From the NCBI GenBank assembly GCA_022774865.1, contig JALFLH010000005.1:62001-126000 (forward strand): DNA of 64,000 nt, read 5' to 3'. The notes beneath the pieces were generated by a model. That model did not search any database. It was given only the letters and a program-made list of their open reading frames with translations, and had not been told where the DNA came from. Below, one piece after another: positions 17,560 to 27,600 of this stretch. The position numbers and the translations under genes are program-made. Source of the DNA: Clostridiales bacterium (GTDB lineage: Bacteria > Bacillota > Clostridia > Oscillospirales > Oscillospiraceae). Within the stretch, counting starts at the first letter, position 1; each line of letters begins with the position of its first letter.

Positions 17560-17588
17560 ATTATACACGAAAGAGAACATAATTTCAA
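17560..17588 (-). promoter_or_regulatory. Promoter of the EF-G-like gene
   Basis: Minus strand: TTGAAA (17583-17588), a 17-base spacer, TATAAT (17560-17565). The 17492-17796 gap holds this promoter, a short leader with a small GC palindrome near 17536-17549, an AT-rich stretch without features, and the potD terminator. Confidence 0.75.
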
Positions 17589-17746
17589 TGCCTAATTTCG
17601 TTAATCTGATAATAATTTCTCCGGAGTTTAAAATTGTGCATAGTTTTAAGGAAAATAACCTTTCCGATTTGTGAAAGTGGTAGAAACGGGTGTCTTTCAA
17701 GCGTGATCAGATGTTCTCCAACGGCATTCATTTTTCATGATTGGGG

Positions 17747-17779
17747 CAAAAAACGACCCGGAGGAAACACCTCCGGGTC
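17747..17779 (-). terminator. Terminator of the potABCD operon
   Basis: Ten-base perfect arms (GACCCGGAGG and its complement), a five-base loop, then G and six T on the minus strand. Confidence 0.9.
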
Positions 17780-17796
17780 ATGGATATCAGGTTTGA

Positions 17797-18870
17797 TCAG
17801 CCGTTTCGAACCGTCATGAACAGGCTCTCCATATAGCGGGAGGTGTCCCCCGGCAGATAGGAGAAACTGCCGGCTTTTGCCAGCGTCTCATCATCGGGAT
17901 AGGCAATGGGGTTGGATGCAATCTCGGGATCCATATACGCCTTTGCCGCGCTCTCCGGGGTACTGTAGCCCAGATAGTCCATGTTGGCGCCGGAAATCTC
18001 CGGGTCGCAGAGGAAGTTGATGAACAGCTCCGCCGCTTCCTTTTCCTGACAGCAGGTGGGGATGCACATGGCGTCAATGAAAATATTGAAGCCCTGCTCC
18101 TTCGGGAAATAGAACGCCAGATCCGGGTTTTCCTCCGCCATGGTCAGATAGTCACCGGCATAGTAGGGAGCGATCCAGGCCTCCTCATTTTCCATGGCCG
18201 AGAAAATCTGATCCATCACGTACTGCTGCACCACAGGCTTCTGTTCCGCCAGCTTGTCGGCGCACGCCTGAAGCTGGGTCTCGTCGGTGGTATTCACGTC
18301 ATAGCCCAGCAGGTACTGTGCCACGCCAAAGGCGTCCCGGGAGTTGTCGAACATCAGGATCTTTCCGGCGTACTTTTCATTCCACAGCAGCTCCCAGCCG
18401 GTGACGTCGGCCTCATCCACATATTTGGTGTTGTAGATAATGCCCACGGTGCCCCAGGTATAAGGGACGGAATATTTGTTTTCCGGATCGTAGTCCGTGT
18501 TCCTGAATGTCTCGTCGATATACTGGTAGTTGGGAATGTTGTCGAAATTCAGTTCCTCCAGCATTCCCTCCTGAATCATCCGGCCGATCATATAGTCAGA
18601 GGGGATGATCACATCCACGGTGATGCCGCCGCCGGCCAGCTTGGAATACATGATCTCATTGGAATCATAGGTGGAATACTGCACGTGAATATTGGGATAC
18701 CGATCCTCAAAGGCAGCAATCACATCCAAAGAGCCTTCGTCGCCCTCTGCAATATACTGCCCCCAGTTGTAGACATAGAGGGTCACATCATCCTCCCCGC
18801 CGCCGCAGCCGGCAAGCAGAGAGCCAAAAGCAAGGCAGACTGCCAGAACAAAAGAAACAATTTTTTTCAT
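17797..18870 (-). CDS. potD: Spermidine/putrescine ABC transporter, substrate-binding lipoprotein
   Basis: Extracellular polyamine receptor tethered to the membrane. The signal peptide ends in the lipobox LLAGC (Cys at about residue 21). The mature part begins with the VTLYVYNWGQYI stretch shared by PotD/PotF proteins. It continues with FEDRYPNIHVQYSTYDSNE and the YSVPYTWGTVGIIYN segment that lines the polyamine cleft. Length 357 residues is normal. ATG 18870 follows AAGGAG; the upstream in-frame codons lack a site. It is the last gene of potA-potB-potC-potD, 14 bases after potC. Confidence 0.94.
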   Translation of the reverse strand: MKKIVSFVLAVCLAFGSLLAGCGGGEDDVTLYVYNWGQYIAEGDEGSLDVIAAFEDRYPNIHVQYSTYDSNEIMYSKLAGGGITVDVIIPSDYMIGRMIQEGMLEELNFDNIPNYQYIDETFRNTDYDPENKYSVPYTWGTVGIIYNTKYVDEADVTGWELLWNEKYAGKILMFDNSRDAFGVAQYLLGYDVNTTDETQLQACADKLAEQKPVVQQYVMDQIFSAMENEEAWIAPYYAGDYLTMAEENPDLAFYFPKEQGFNIFIDAMCIPTCCQEKEAAELFINFLCDPEISGANMDYLGYSTPESAAKAYMDPEIASNPIAYPDDETLAKAGSFSYLPGDTSRYMESLFMTVRNG

Positions 18871-18884
18871 TACAAATCTCCTTC

Positions 18885-19703
18885 TCATTTTCCATTTCCA
18901 TGAGCTTCCGACTTCTTGCGGTCGGAGCGCATCTGCACCAGATTCATGCCCACCATCAGCACAAAAATCAGGACAAACAGCAGGGTAAACAGGGCATAGA
19001 CCTTGGGCTGAATCGGTTTTTTCGTATAGGAATAAATTTCCACCGGAAGCGTCACAAAATCCATGCCGCTGACAAAATAGCTGATGACGAAGTCGTCCAG
19101 ACTCATGGTAAACGCCATGATGGCGCCTGAAACGATGCCCGGCATAATTTCATGCAGCGTCACCTTGAAAAATGCCTGCAATGGGGTACAGCCCAAATCC
19201 ATGGCCGCGTTTTCCAGCGCCGGGTCCATTTGATTCAGCTTGGGCATTACGTTCAATATGACATAGGGCAGATTAAACGTAATATGGGCAATCAGCAGCG
19301 TGCCGAAGGTCAGGCTGTTGCGCTGACCCAGCAGCTTGCTGCCCACAAAGACAAACAGCAGGCTCAGGGAAATACCCGTGACGATGTCGGGATTGGTCAT
19401 GGGAATGTTGGTCAGGGTCATGACCGCGCCCCGCAATCTGGGATTCAGGTTATGAATGCCCACAGCCGCTACGGTGCCGAACACGGTAGCAATCAGGCTG
19501 GCCAGAATGGACACGACCAGAGAGTTGCCCAAAAGCTGCAGCAGATGACCGTCCTGAAACAGCCGGATATACTGGTTCAGGGTGAAGCCCTCAAACCGGG
19601 TCACGTCCTTTCCCGTATTGAACGAGGCCACAATCAGCACCGCCATGGGGATATAGAGGAAAATAAAAATCAGGATGGTAAGCGCTTTGTTGACCCGTTT
19701 CAT
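18885..19703 (-). CDS. potC: Spermidine/putrescine ABC transporter permease PotC
   Basis: Inner-membrane permease of 272 residues with six predicted helices. The N-terminal helix is ALTILIFIFLYIPMAVLIV. The EAA-type loop that contacts the ATPase is ENAAMDLGCTPLQAFFKVTL (about residues 162-181). The C-terminal tail is charged. It starts at ATG 19703 inside an ATGA overlap with the end of potB and pairs with it to form the pore. Confidence 0.93.
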   Translation of the reverse strand: MKRVNKALTILIFIFLYIPMAVLIVASFNTGKDVTRFEGFTLNQYIRLFQDGHLLQLLGNSLVVSILASLIATVFGTVAAVGIHNLNPRLRGAVMTLTNIPMTNPDIVTGISLSLLFVFVGSKLLGQRNSLTFGTLLIAHITFNLPYVILNVMPKLNQMDPALENAAMDLGCTPLQAFFKVTLHEIMPGIVSGAIMAFTMSLDDFVISYFVSGMDFVTLPVEIYSYTKKPIQPKVYALFTLLFVLIFVLMVGMNLVQMRSDRKKSEAHGNGK

Positions 19704-20524
19704 ACGATTACCGCCTCCTCCCCGTCGTCCCCGGCGAACCGGTTCAGGATGCCGGTACACACGAACACCAGCACCATCAGCAGCAGGCTCAGCGCCGCGC
19801 CCAGATTGGGATTGTTGCCCTGCTTGAACTGGCGCTCAATGACGTCGCCGATCAGCACCGTCTCGGTTCCGCCCAGCTTTTGAGAGATATAGAAAGTGGA
19901 CACCGCCGGAACGAACACCATGGTCATGCCGGATACGATGCCGGGCACGGACAGAGGCAGAATCACCCTGCCAAACACCTGAACGCCATTACAGCCCAGA
20001 TCCTCCGCCGCCTCAATGAGCCGGTGGTCAATTTTGACGATGACGGAATACAGCGGCAGAATCATATAGGGCAGATAGTTGTACACCATACCCAGCACCA
20101 CCGCGGCGGGGGTGCGGATCAGCTTCAGCCGGGGCAGGCCGATGGCTGCCAGTAGATTGTTGATGATGCCCGTGTCCTGCAGAAGCCCGACCCAGGCCAG
20201 CGTCCGCAGTAAAAAGCTCATGCACATGGGCAGCATCACCAGCATATACAGGATTTTCTGCATCACGGGAGTCCGGTGGGCGATATAGTAGGCAACGGGA
20301 TAGCCCAGCAGCAGGCAGATAAAGGCGGAAACCAGGCTGTAGAGAATGGACTGGCCGAACACCGGCAGATACATCCCCAGTTGCCGCAGGTTATTCCATG
20401 TGAAGCTGCCGTTGGCCGGGTCTGTCAGGGCGTAATAGCACACCACGCCCAGGGGAATCAGGGTGAATGCCACCATCCAGAGGATGTAGGGCGTGGAGAG
20501 TAGAACCGATTTATTCCTCTTCAT
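19700..20524 (-). CDS. potB: Spermidine/putrescine ABC transporter permease PotB
   Basis: Membrane permease of about 274 residues with six helices (first helix about 10-30, [19 protein letters not shown]). The EAA loop [20 protein letters not shown] is at about 185-205, facing the PotA ATPase. I favour ATG 20524, with GGAGG 9 bases upstream; ATG 20533 is in frame but touches that site. The start lies inside the 3' end of potA and the end overlaps potC by 4 bases, so the operon is tightly coupled. Confidence 0.92.
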   Translation of the reverse strand: MKRNKSVLLSTPYILWMVAFTLIPLGVVCYYALTDPANGSFTWNNLRQLGMYLPVFGQSILYSLVSAFICLLLGYPVAYYIAHRTPVMQKILYMLVMLPMCMSFLLRTLAWVGLLQDTGIINNLLAAIGLPRLKLIRTPAAVVLGMVYNYLPYMILPLYSVIVKIDHRLIEAAEDLGCNGVQVFGRVILPLSVPGIVSGMTMVFVPAVSTFYISQKLGGTETVLIGDVIERQFKQGNNPNLGAALSLLLMVLVFVCTGILNRFAGDDGEEAVIV

Positions 20525-21632
20525 CTCCGGCATCCTCCGTCAGCTCATCGTACTCGGCGGAGTAGGAGCTGTAGTCGCCAAACATACCGGAGTATTCGCT
20601 CTTATGCATGATGTGAATATCCTCCGGGTTCAAACGAATGCCGATGGTGCTGCCCACCCCATGGAAATCGGTGGTCTGAATCAGCCACTTGAAGCCCTTG
20701 AATTCCACGATAATATCGTAGTTCAGGCCCTTAAAGGTCACAGAGGTAACGGTGCCAACCAGATGACCCTGATCAGGCGGCACGATGTCGATATCCTCGG
20801 GGCGGATAACCACGTCCACCGGCTCGTTGGGCGCGAAGCCCTTGTCCACGCAGTCAAAGACCCGGCCGAAGAACCGAACCTTGTAATCGGACAGCATCAC
20901 GCCGTCCAGAATGTTGCTTTCGCCGATAAAATCCGCCACGAAGGCGTTCTTCGGCTCATTATAGATATCCTCAGGTCTGCCGATCTGCTGAATCCGTCCC
21001 CTGTCCATAACCACGATGGTGTCGGACATGGAAAGCGCCTCTTCCTGGTCGTGGGTTACATAGATAAAGGTAATGCCCATGGCCTGCTGGATTCGTTTCA
21101 GCTCGTTCTGCATATCCTTGCGCAGGCGCAGATCCAGCGCGCCCAGGGGTTCGTCCAGCAGCAGTACCTTGGGCTGGTTCACCAGCGCCCGGGCGATGGC
21201 CACCCGCTGCTGCTGTCCGCCGGAAAGGCTGTCGATCTTCCGTCGTTCATAGCCCTTCAGACTGACGATCTCCAGCATATCCCGTACCCGCCGGTCGATC
21301 TCGTCCTTCGGCAGCTTGGATACCCGCAGGCCGAAGGCTACGTTGTCGTAGACATCCAGATGCGGGAACAGAGCATAGCGCTGAAACACGGTGTTGATCT
21401 GGCGTTTGTAGGGCGGTACGTTATTGAGTACCGCTCCGTCAAAGGTCACCGTGCCAGAGGTGGGGGTCAAAAACCCGCCGATGATCCGCAGCGTGGTGGT
21501 TTTGCCGCAGCCGGAAGGGCCGAGCAGTGTGAGGAATTCATGATCATTGATATAAAGATTGATGTTGTCGAGAATACGCTCCCCGTCGAACTCCATGGTA
21601 AGATCCCGGAGTCTGATGAGTTCCTTGGACAT
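20511..21632 (-). CDS. potA: Spermidine/putrescine ABC transporter ATP-binding protein
   Basis: Cytoplasmic ATPase of the importer, 373 residues. Walker A is GPSGCGKTT (about residue 38), the Q-loop is [10 protein letters not shown], the signature is [15 protein letters not shown] (about 138) and Walker B is [12 protein letters not shown]. The switch histidine is in [11 protein letters not shown]-terminal TOBE-type regulatory domain (about 270-350) is typical of PotA. The end is strongly acidic ([12 protein letters not shown]), more so than usual. ATG 21632 follows GGGGGAGG. The upstream in-frame extension overlaps the promoter. First gene of the operon. Confidence 0.95.
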   Translation of the reverse strand: MSKELIRLRDLTMEFDGERILDNINLYINDHEFLTLLGPSGCGKTTTLRIIGGFLTPTSGTVTFDGAVLNNVPPYKRQINTVFQRYALFPHLDVYDNVAFGLRVSKLPKDEIDRRVRDMLEIVSLKGYERRKIDSLSGGQQQRVAIARALVNQPKVLLLDEPLGALDLRLRKDMQNELKRIQQAMGITFIYVTHDQEEALSMSDTIVVMDRGRIQQIGRPEDIYNEPKNAFVADFIGESNILDGVMLSDYKVRFFGRVFDCVDKGFAPNEPVDVVIRPEDIDIVPPDQGHLVGTVTSVTFKGLNYDIIVEFKGFKWLIQTTDFHGVGSTIGIRLNPEDIHIMHKSEYSGMFGDYSSYSAEYDELTEDAGDEEE

Positions 21633-21665
21633 TATCCTCCCCCGTTTCTTTCGGTTAGTATGCCC

Positions 21666-21679
21666 TAATGTACACATTA
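21666..21679. promoter_or_regulatory. Palindromic operator candidate at the potA transcription start
   Basis: TAATGT-AC-ACATTA: perfect six-base arms around two bases. It begins 12 bases downstream of the potA -10 box, over the expected start point, a good position for a repressor. Confidence 0.5.
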
Positions 21680-21690
21680 AGACAAGCATA

Positions 21691-21719
21691 ACTATATCTC
21701 CAAAAAGATAGTATGTCAA
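21691..21719 (-). promoter_or_regulatory. Promoter of potABCD
   Basis: Minus strand: TTGACA (21714-21719), a 17-base spacer, TATAGT (21691-21696). The rest of the 321-base gap up to the M23 gene (21633-21953) is first AT-rich, then GC-rich with a C-run near 21763. I see no other clear feature in it. Confidence 0.8.
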
Positions 21720-21953
21720 TCGGAATTACGACAAAATCCAGCAATATTTTTGTGGTGCCACCCCCCCCGCGGGCAATGGGCGGCAGAGGCCGGGCCGCCG
21801 TAAATTGCAGTCTATCGCACAGTCTTTCCGATCTGTCCTCCTGCGCAGGCGGAGCGGTGCGCAGATTATCCATCGGATTCGCGTGAAAAAATATCCATAT
21901 TCTGGTTTATCTTCCGAAAAAATGGCAATACTCAGCTTCGGAGGTGCTTAACA

Positions 21954-22637
21954 ATGAGCGACAACAAAAGATCCGGTCGCGGCATGTTCGGTAAGGGCTA
22001 CTACATAGCCCTGATCCTGTGCGCAGCCGCCATCGGGATCTCCGGCTATCTGTACTACCGAAACGCAAACCAAAACAAAGAATCTCTGCGGGAGGCGGAA
22101 GCACAGCAAACCGTCCCCGTGAACGCAAGCGAAGCGGACATTCCCGCCGTAGCGACCCAGCCCGCCGGTACAAAGCCAAACGTATCCACAGCGGAGGAGA
22201 CAACTCCCCCCGTAAAGCGTACCCTGAAAACTACAGCCCCTGTTTCCGGCGAGACGGTGGCGGGCTACGCTATGGATTGTCTGAGCTACAATGAAACCAC
22301 CCGGGACTGGCGAACCCACAACGGCGTGGATATCGCCGCCGAGGCGGGAACCCAGGTGGTGGCCGCAGCCGACGGCGTGGTCTACACCACCTACGCGGAC
22401 GATGTCTATGGCACCACGGTGGTCATCCGTCATGACGGCGGCTATACCACCAAGTATTCCAGTCTGGCGGAGGATCTGTCCGTCAAGCCCGGGGATACGG
22501 TAACCATGGGGCAGGCCATCGGCTGCGTCGGCTCCACTGCCCTTCTGGAAAACGCGCTGGGCGATCATGTGCATTTCTGCGTACTGTATCAGGACACGGA
22601 AATGGATCCGGCGGAGTTTCTCAGTATGGGAAGCTGA
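21954..22637 (+). CDS. M23-family metallopeptidase domain protein (SpoIIQ-like layout)
   Basis: 227-residue protein with a short cytoplasmic N-terminus, one transmembrane helix (about 17-34, YYIALILCAAAIGISGYLYY), a linker rich in Thr/Pro/Ala and a C-terminal M23 (LytM/peptidase) domain. Zinc ligands are present: H-x3-D in THNGVDIA (about residue 122) and H-x-H in DHVHFCV (about 206), so it could be catalytically active. The topology and size resemble SpoIIQ, the forespore protein of the engulfment complex, but its partner SpoIIIAH is not here. Another cell-wall endopeptidase remains possible. ATG 21954 follows GGAGG. It is monocistronic with a strong terminator. Confidence 0.8.
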   Translation: MSDNKRSGRGMFGKGYYIALILCAAAIGISGYLYYRNANQNKESLREAEAQQTVPVNASEADIPAVATQPAGTKPNVSTAEETTPPVKRTLKTTAPVSGETVAGYAMDCLSYNETTRDWRTHNGVDIAAEAGTQVVAAADGVVYTTYADDVYGTTVVIRHDGGYTTKYSSLAEDLSVKPGDTVTMGQAIGCVGSTALLENALGDHVHFCVLYQDTEMDPAEFLSMGS

Positions 22638-22671
22638 CCCTTTATCCAATTGTTTCTTCGCGTTCTTTCCG

Positions 22672-22717
22672 CACAGGCGGGCGCGCTTCACGGCGTGTCC
22701 GCCTGTGTTTTCTTTTT
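22672..22717 (+). terminator. Terminator of the M23 gene
   Basis: Nine-base arms CACAGGCGG and CCGCCTGTG enclosing a long GC-rich loop, followed by TTTTCTTTTT. Confidence 0.85.
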
Positions 22718-22759
22718 GCAATCTTCCGGATTTTGATCTGGATTTCCCTAATCCGACAA

Positions 22760-22788
22760 TTGACAATTTCCCCGGCTGCTTGTATAAT
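22760..22788 (+). promoter_or_regulatory. Consensus sigma-A promoter of the Fe-S scaffold/GGGtGRT operon
   Basis: TTGACA (22760-22765), a 17-base spacer, TATAAT (22783-22788): both hexamers and the spacer length match the ideal, so strong expression is expected. Confidence 0.85.
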
Positions 22789-22861
22789 ATATCCGGAAAT
22801 TTGTGTTTCCGGTTCGTAAATCCAAAGCCATATCTGGCTTTTGAAAGAAAGGAATTTTGCC

Positions 22862-23554
22862 ATGATTTACAGTGCAGAAGTACAGAACATGTGCTCCGTG
22901 GCCAAGGGCGCCTATCACGGCCCCGCTCCCATTCCCGAAGAGGGCAAGTGGGTACAGGCCAAGGAAATCAAGGACATCAGCGGTTTTACCCACGGTATCG
23001 GCTGGTGTGCGCCCCAGCAGGGTGCCTGCAAGCTGACCCTGAACGTCAAGGACGGCGTCATTGAGGAGGCTCTGGTGGAGACCATCGGCTGCTCCGGCAT
23101 GACCCACTCCGCCGCCATGGCTGCCGAAATTCTGATCGGCAAGACCATTCTGGAGGCGCTGAACACCGATCTGGTGTGCGACGCCATCAACACCGCCATG
23201 CGGGAGCTGTTCCTGCAGATCGTCTACGGCCGCAGCCAGTCTGCTTTCTCCGAGGGCGGCCTTGCCGTCGGCGCCTCTCTGGAGGATCTGGGTAAGGGAC
23301 TGCGCAGCCAGGTCGGCACCATGTTTGCCACCAAGTCCAAGGGTCCCCGCTATCTGGAAATGGCCGAAGGCTATGTCACCCGCTGTGCGCTGGACGAGGA
23401 TAACCTGATCATTGGTTACGAGTTTATCAATCTGGGTAAGATGATGGACTTCATCAAGAAGGGCGACGATGCCAACACCGCTCTGGAGAAGGCCAAGGGT
23501 CACTACGGCCGGTTCGAGAATGCGGCCAAGTACATCGACCCCCGCAAGGAATAA
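22862..23554 (+). CDS. Iron-sulfur cluster scaffold-like protein (NifU/IscU-related)
   Basis: 230-residue cytosolic protein. Conserved cysteines lie in GWCAPQQGAC (about residues 48-56) and in the IscU/NifU-like IGCSGMTHSAAMAAEIL (about 78-94), which suggests Fe-S cluster or metal binding. The family occurs in anaerobic Firmicutes next to the GGGtGRT protein, as here, with only 15 bases between the genes. The specific target of the cluster is unknown. ATG 22862 follows AAAGGA. Codon use is strongly biased to C/G-ending codons, which together with the ideal promoter suggests high expression. Confidence 0.8.
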   Translation: MIYSAEVQNMCSVAKGAYHGPAPIPEEGKWVQAKEIKDISGFTHGIGWCAPQQGACKLTLNVKDGVIEEALVETIGCSGMTHSAAMAAEILIGKTILEALNTDLVCDAINTAMRELFLQIVYGRSQSAFSEGGLAVGASLEDLGKGLRSQVGTMFATKSKGPRYLEMAEGYVTRCALDEDNLIIGYEFINLGKMMDFIKKGDDANTALEKAKGHYGRFENAAKYIDPRKE

Positions 23555-23569
23555 GAGGAGGACGCTGCA

Positions 23570-24571
23570 ATGGCTCTGTTTGAAGGTTACGAAAGAAAGA
23601 TTGACAAGATCAATGGTGTCCTCGCTCAGTACGGTCTGAACTCCGTGGAGGAGTGCCGTGAGCTGTGCCAGGCCAAGGGCTTCGATCCCTACACCATCAC
23701 CAAGAATATCCAGCCCATCTGCTTTGAGGACGCCGCCTGGGCCTACACCGTGGGCGCCGCCATCGCGCTGAAGAAGGGCGTGAAGAACGCCGCCGAAGCC
23801 GCCGAGGCCATCGGCATCGGCCTGCAGGCTTTCTGCATCCCCGGCTCCGTCGCCGAGGATCGTAAGGTTGGTCTGGGTCACGGCAATCTGGGCGCCATGC
23901 TGCTGCGGGACGAGACCAAGTGCTTCGCTTTCCTGGCCGGCCATGAGTCCTTCGCCGCCGCTGAGGGCGCCATCGGCATCGCCCGCTCCGCCAACAAGGC
24001 CCGTAAGGAGCCTCTGCGGGTCATTCTGAACGGTCTGGGCAAGGACGCCGCGCAGATCATCTCCCGGATCAACGGCTTCACCTATGTGCAGACCCAGTTC
24101 GACTACTACACCGGCGAGCTGAAGATCGTCAAGGAGTACAAGTACTCCGAGGGCGAGCGCGCTGCCGTCCGCTGCTACGGTGCCGACGATGTCCGTGAGG
24201 GCGTTGCCATCATGCATCATGAGGGCGTGGACGTTTCCATCACCGGCAACTCCACCAACCCCACCCGTTTCCAGCATCCCGTGGCAGGCACTTACAAGAA
24301 GGAGTGCGTGCATCAGGGCAAGAAGTACTTCTCCGTCGCTTCCGGCGGCGGTACGGGCCGCACCCTGCATCCTGACAACATGGCCGCCGGTCCCGCTTCC
24401 TACGGCATGACCGACACCATGGGTCGTATGCATTCCGACGCCCAGTTCGCCGGCTCCTCCTCCGTCCCCGCTCACGTGGAAATGATGGGCTTCCTGGGCA
24501 TGGGCAACAACCCCATGGTCGGTGCTACCGTCTCCGTGGCCGTGGCCGTGGAAGAGGCTCTGAAGGGCTGA
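23570..24571 (+). CDS. GGGtGRT protein (conserved, function unknown)
   Basis: 333-residue soluble protein named for the GGGTGRT motif, here at about residues 261-267 in ASGGGTGRTLHP. Other features are an Ala-rich helical segment (about 70-110), several conserved His/Cys (AIMHHEGVD, KKECVHQGKKY) and a C-terminal glycine/alanine region. It is always seen with the preceding NifU-like partner in the genomes I know. A joint role in metal or Fe-S chemistry is likely but not shown. AGGAGG lies before ATG 23570. No membrane segment or signal peptide is visible. Confidence 0.85.
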   Translation: MALFEGYERKIDKINGVLAQYGLNSVEECRELCQAKGFDPYTITKNIQPICFEDAAWAYTVGAAIALKKGVKNAAEAAEAIGIGLQAFCIPGSVAEDRKVGLGHGNLGAMLLRDETKCFAFLAGHESFAAAEGAIGIARSANKARKEPLRVILNGLGKDAAQIISRINGFTYVQTQFDYYTGELKIVKEYKYSEGERAAVRCYGADDVREGVAIMHHEGVDVSITGNSTNPTRFQHPVAGTYKKECVHQGKKYFSVASGGGTGRTLHPDNMAAGPASYGMTDTMGRMHSDAQFAGSSSVPAHVEMMGFLGMGNNPMVGATVSVAVAVEEALKG

Positions 24572-24586
24572 TTTTTCCAAACATCT

Positions 24587-24616
24587 ACGCCGGGAATCCC
24601 CCAGGATTCCCGGCGT
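24587..24616 (+). terminator. First hairpin after the GGGtGRT gene
   Basis: Thirteen-base perfect arms (ACGCCGGGAATCC and its complement) with a four-base loop; T-run weak. Confidence 0.6.
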
Positions 24617-24627
24617 ATTCACGCGCA

Positions 24628-24665
24628 GCACCCTCCGGATATCACCGGAGGGTGCGTGCTTTTTA
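24628..24665 (+). terminator. Second, stronger terminator after the GGGtGRT gene
   Basis: Eleven-base perfect arms GCACCCTCCGG and CCGGAGGGTGC, a six-base loop, then GTGCTTTTTA. Its T-run overlaps the carB stop codon on the other strand. Confidence 0.8.
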
Positions 24666-27600
24666 TGCCTGCGCGTCCACAGTGGAGATGGTCAGTGTCG
24701 TCTCTTCCAGCACGTCCAGCAGTACCCGCACCGTATCCAGCGCGGTGAACATGGTCACGTTGTTCTCCGTGGCAAGCCGGCGAATCCGCACACCGTCCTT
24801 CTGGTTGGAGCCGGGATCACGGGTGTTGATCACATAGGCGATGTGTCCCTGACGCAGTGCTTCCGGAATTTCCTCACTGCCCTCGCTGATCTTTGCCAGC
24901 GTGTGGGTACGGATACCATTTTCCTTCAGAAAGCGGGCAGTGCCTCTGGTCGCCTCGATGTTAAAGCCCAGCCGGTAGAACCGGCGGATGAGAGGCAGCG
25001 CTTCTTCCTTATCCTTGTCCGCCACGGTGACAAACACGGTACCGTAATTCTGCAGGTGCATTCCGGAGGCCTGCAGCGCCTTGTACAGGGCGCGGGTCAT
25101 GGTACGGTCATAGCCGATGGCCTCGCCGGTAGATTTCATCTCCGGGGACAGGTAGGCATCCAGACCGCGAATCTTGTTGAAGGAGAACACGGGAGCTTTC
25201 ACATACCAGCGTTTTCTCTCCGGCGGATAGATATCGAAGAAGCCCTGCTCCTTCAGGCTCCTGCCCAGAATCACCTCGGTGGCGATATCCGCCAGTGAAT
25301 AACCTGCGGCCTTGCTCAGGAAAGGCACGGTGCGGGAAGAACGGGGATTAACCTCGATGATGTACACCTGGTCGTTTTGATCCACAATGAACTGGATGTT
25401 ATACAATCCCACGATGCCGATGCCCAGACCCAGTTTCCTGGTGTACTGCAAAATAATACCCTTGACCTTGTCGGAAACAGAGAAGGTCGGGTAGACGGAG
25501 ATGGAATCGCCGGAGTGAACGCCGGTGCGCTCCACCAGCTCCATGATTCCCGGTACAAACACATCCCGGCCGTCGCAGATGGCATCCACCTCCACCTCAC
25601 GGCCCTCAATGTATTGATCCACCAGCACCGGCTTATCCCCGTCGATTTCCACGGCGGTTTTCAGATATTGCCGGAGCTGCGCCTCATCCGCCACAATCTG
25701 CATGGCGCGGCCGCCCAGCACAAAACTGGGGCGCACCAGCACCGGGTAACCGATCTCCGCGGCGGCGGCAATGCCGTCCTCAATTCTGGTTACGGCGCGT
25801 CCCTTGGGCTGGGGGATATCCAGCTCGGAGAGCAGCTTTTCGAAGGCGTCCCGGTTCTCCGCCCGTTCAATGGCAGCGCAGCCGGTGCCAATGATTTTTA
25901 CGCCCCGTGCCTCCAGCGGCTGCGCCAGATTGATCGCGGTCTGCCCGCCCAGAGAAGCAATCACACCCTCTGGCTTTTCAAATGTGATGATGTTCATCAC
26001 ATCCTCGGCCGTCAGCGGCTCGAAATAGAGCTTATCCGCCGTGGTATAGTCGGTAGAGACGGTTTCGGGGTTGTTGTTGATAATGATGGCCTCGTAGCCC
26101 GCTTTCTTGATCGTGGATACGGCATGAACAGTGGAATAGTCGAATTCCACACCCTGGCCAATGCGGATGGGGCCTGCGCCCAGCACGACGATCTTCTTCT
26201 TGTCCGTCAGAACAGAGCCGTTGCTGCCCTGATAGGAGGAATAGAAATACGGAATATACGCGCCGGTATGGCAGGTATCCACCATTCGGTAGACCGGGCG
26301 CACGCCATGCGCCTGCCGAAAGTTCCAGACATCCAGCTCCGTGCAGTTCCACATCCGGGCGACGTAGCAGTCGCTGAAGCCCATGGCCTTTGCCGCCCGC
26401 AGCGTACCGCAGTCCCGGACGTGAGCCTTGAGCTCCGATTCCATCTCCACAATACGCCGGATGGATTCCAGAAAGAAGGGTGTAATCTGGGTAATTCCGG
26501 CAATCCGTTCCACGGTGATCCCCCGGGCCAGCAGCTCGGCAATGGCGAACAGGTTGTCAGAATGGAACTGGCGGATATATTCCAGCAGCGCTTCATCCGC
26601 CTGATCGTCAAATTGGGCCATGTAGATATGATTGACACCGATTTCCAGAGAACGGACACCCTTCAGCAGTGCCTCCTCCAGATTGGAACCGATGCCCATA
26701 ACCTCGCCGGTAGCCTTCATCTGGGTGCCCAACTGATTGGAAGCGGAAGCAAATTTGTCAAAGGGAAACCGGGGCAGCTTGGCAACCACATAGTCCAGAC
26801 GCGGCGTAAAGGCAGCGTTGGTGTTGGCGATTTGGATTTCCTCCAGCGACATTCCCACGGCGATTTTGGCCGTGACCCGGGCAATGGGATAACCGGAAGC
26901 CTTGGAAGCCAGCGCCGACGACCGGGAAACCCGGGGATTGACCTCGATGAGATAGTACTCGGAGGAATTGGGATTCAGGGCGAACTGGACGTTGCAGCCG
27001 CCTTCAATTCTCAGTTCCCGGATGATCTTGATGGCAGCGTCATTCAGCATCTTCAGGTCGTGGTCGTTCAGGGTCATGATGGGCGCAACCACAATGGAGT
27101 CGCCGGTGTGAACGCCCACCGGATCCACGTTTTCCATACCGCAGATGGTGATGGCGTGGTCATTGGCGTCCCGCATGACCTCAAATTCAATTTCCTTGTA
27201 GCCCTTGACGGATTTTTCGACCAGAACCTGATGGACGGGAGAGAGCTTGAACGCATTCAACGCGATTTCCTCCAGCTCCGCTTCATCGTTGGCAAAGCCG
27301 CCGCCCGTACCGCCCAGCGTAAAGGCCGGGCGCAGCACCACGGGATAGCCGATACGAGCGGCAGCCGCTCCGGCCTCCTGCATGGAATAGGTTATCTCGG
27401 AGGGAATGACCGGCTCTCCGATGGACTGGCACAGCTCCTTGAACAGCTCCCGGTCCTCTGCCTGCTCGATGGAGCGGCTGGAGGTGCCCAGAAGCTCGAC
27501 ACCGCACTCCTTCAAAATCCCCTTTCTTTCCAGCTGCATGGCCAGATTCAGTCCCGTCTGGCCGCCGATACCGGGGACGATGGCGTCGGGGCGCTCATAG

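Noticed and set aside
15344-17674. Plus-strand open frame of 776 codons
   Set aside because: Antisense of the EF-G-like gene, rich in His and Gly as expected from reverse-complemented GC-biased codons; no start signal.
22748-24631. Minus-strand open frame of 627 codons
   Set aside because: Antisense of the Fe-S scaffold and GGGtGRT genes, covering both and crossing their junction.
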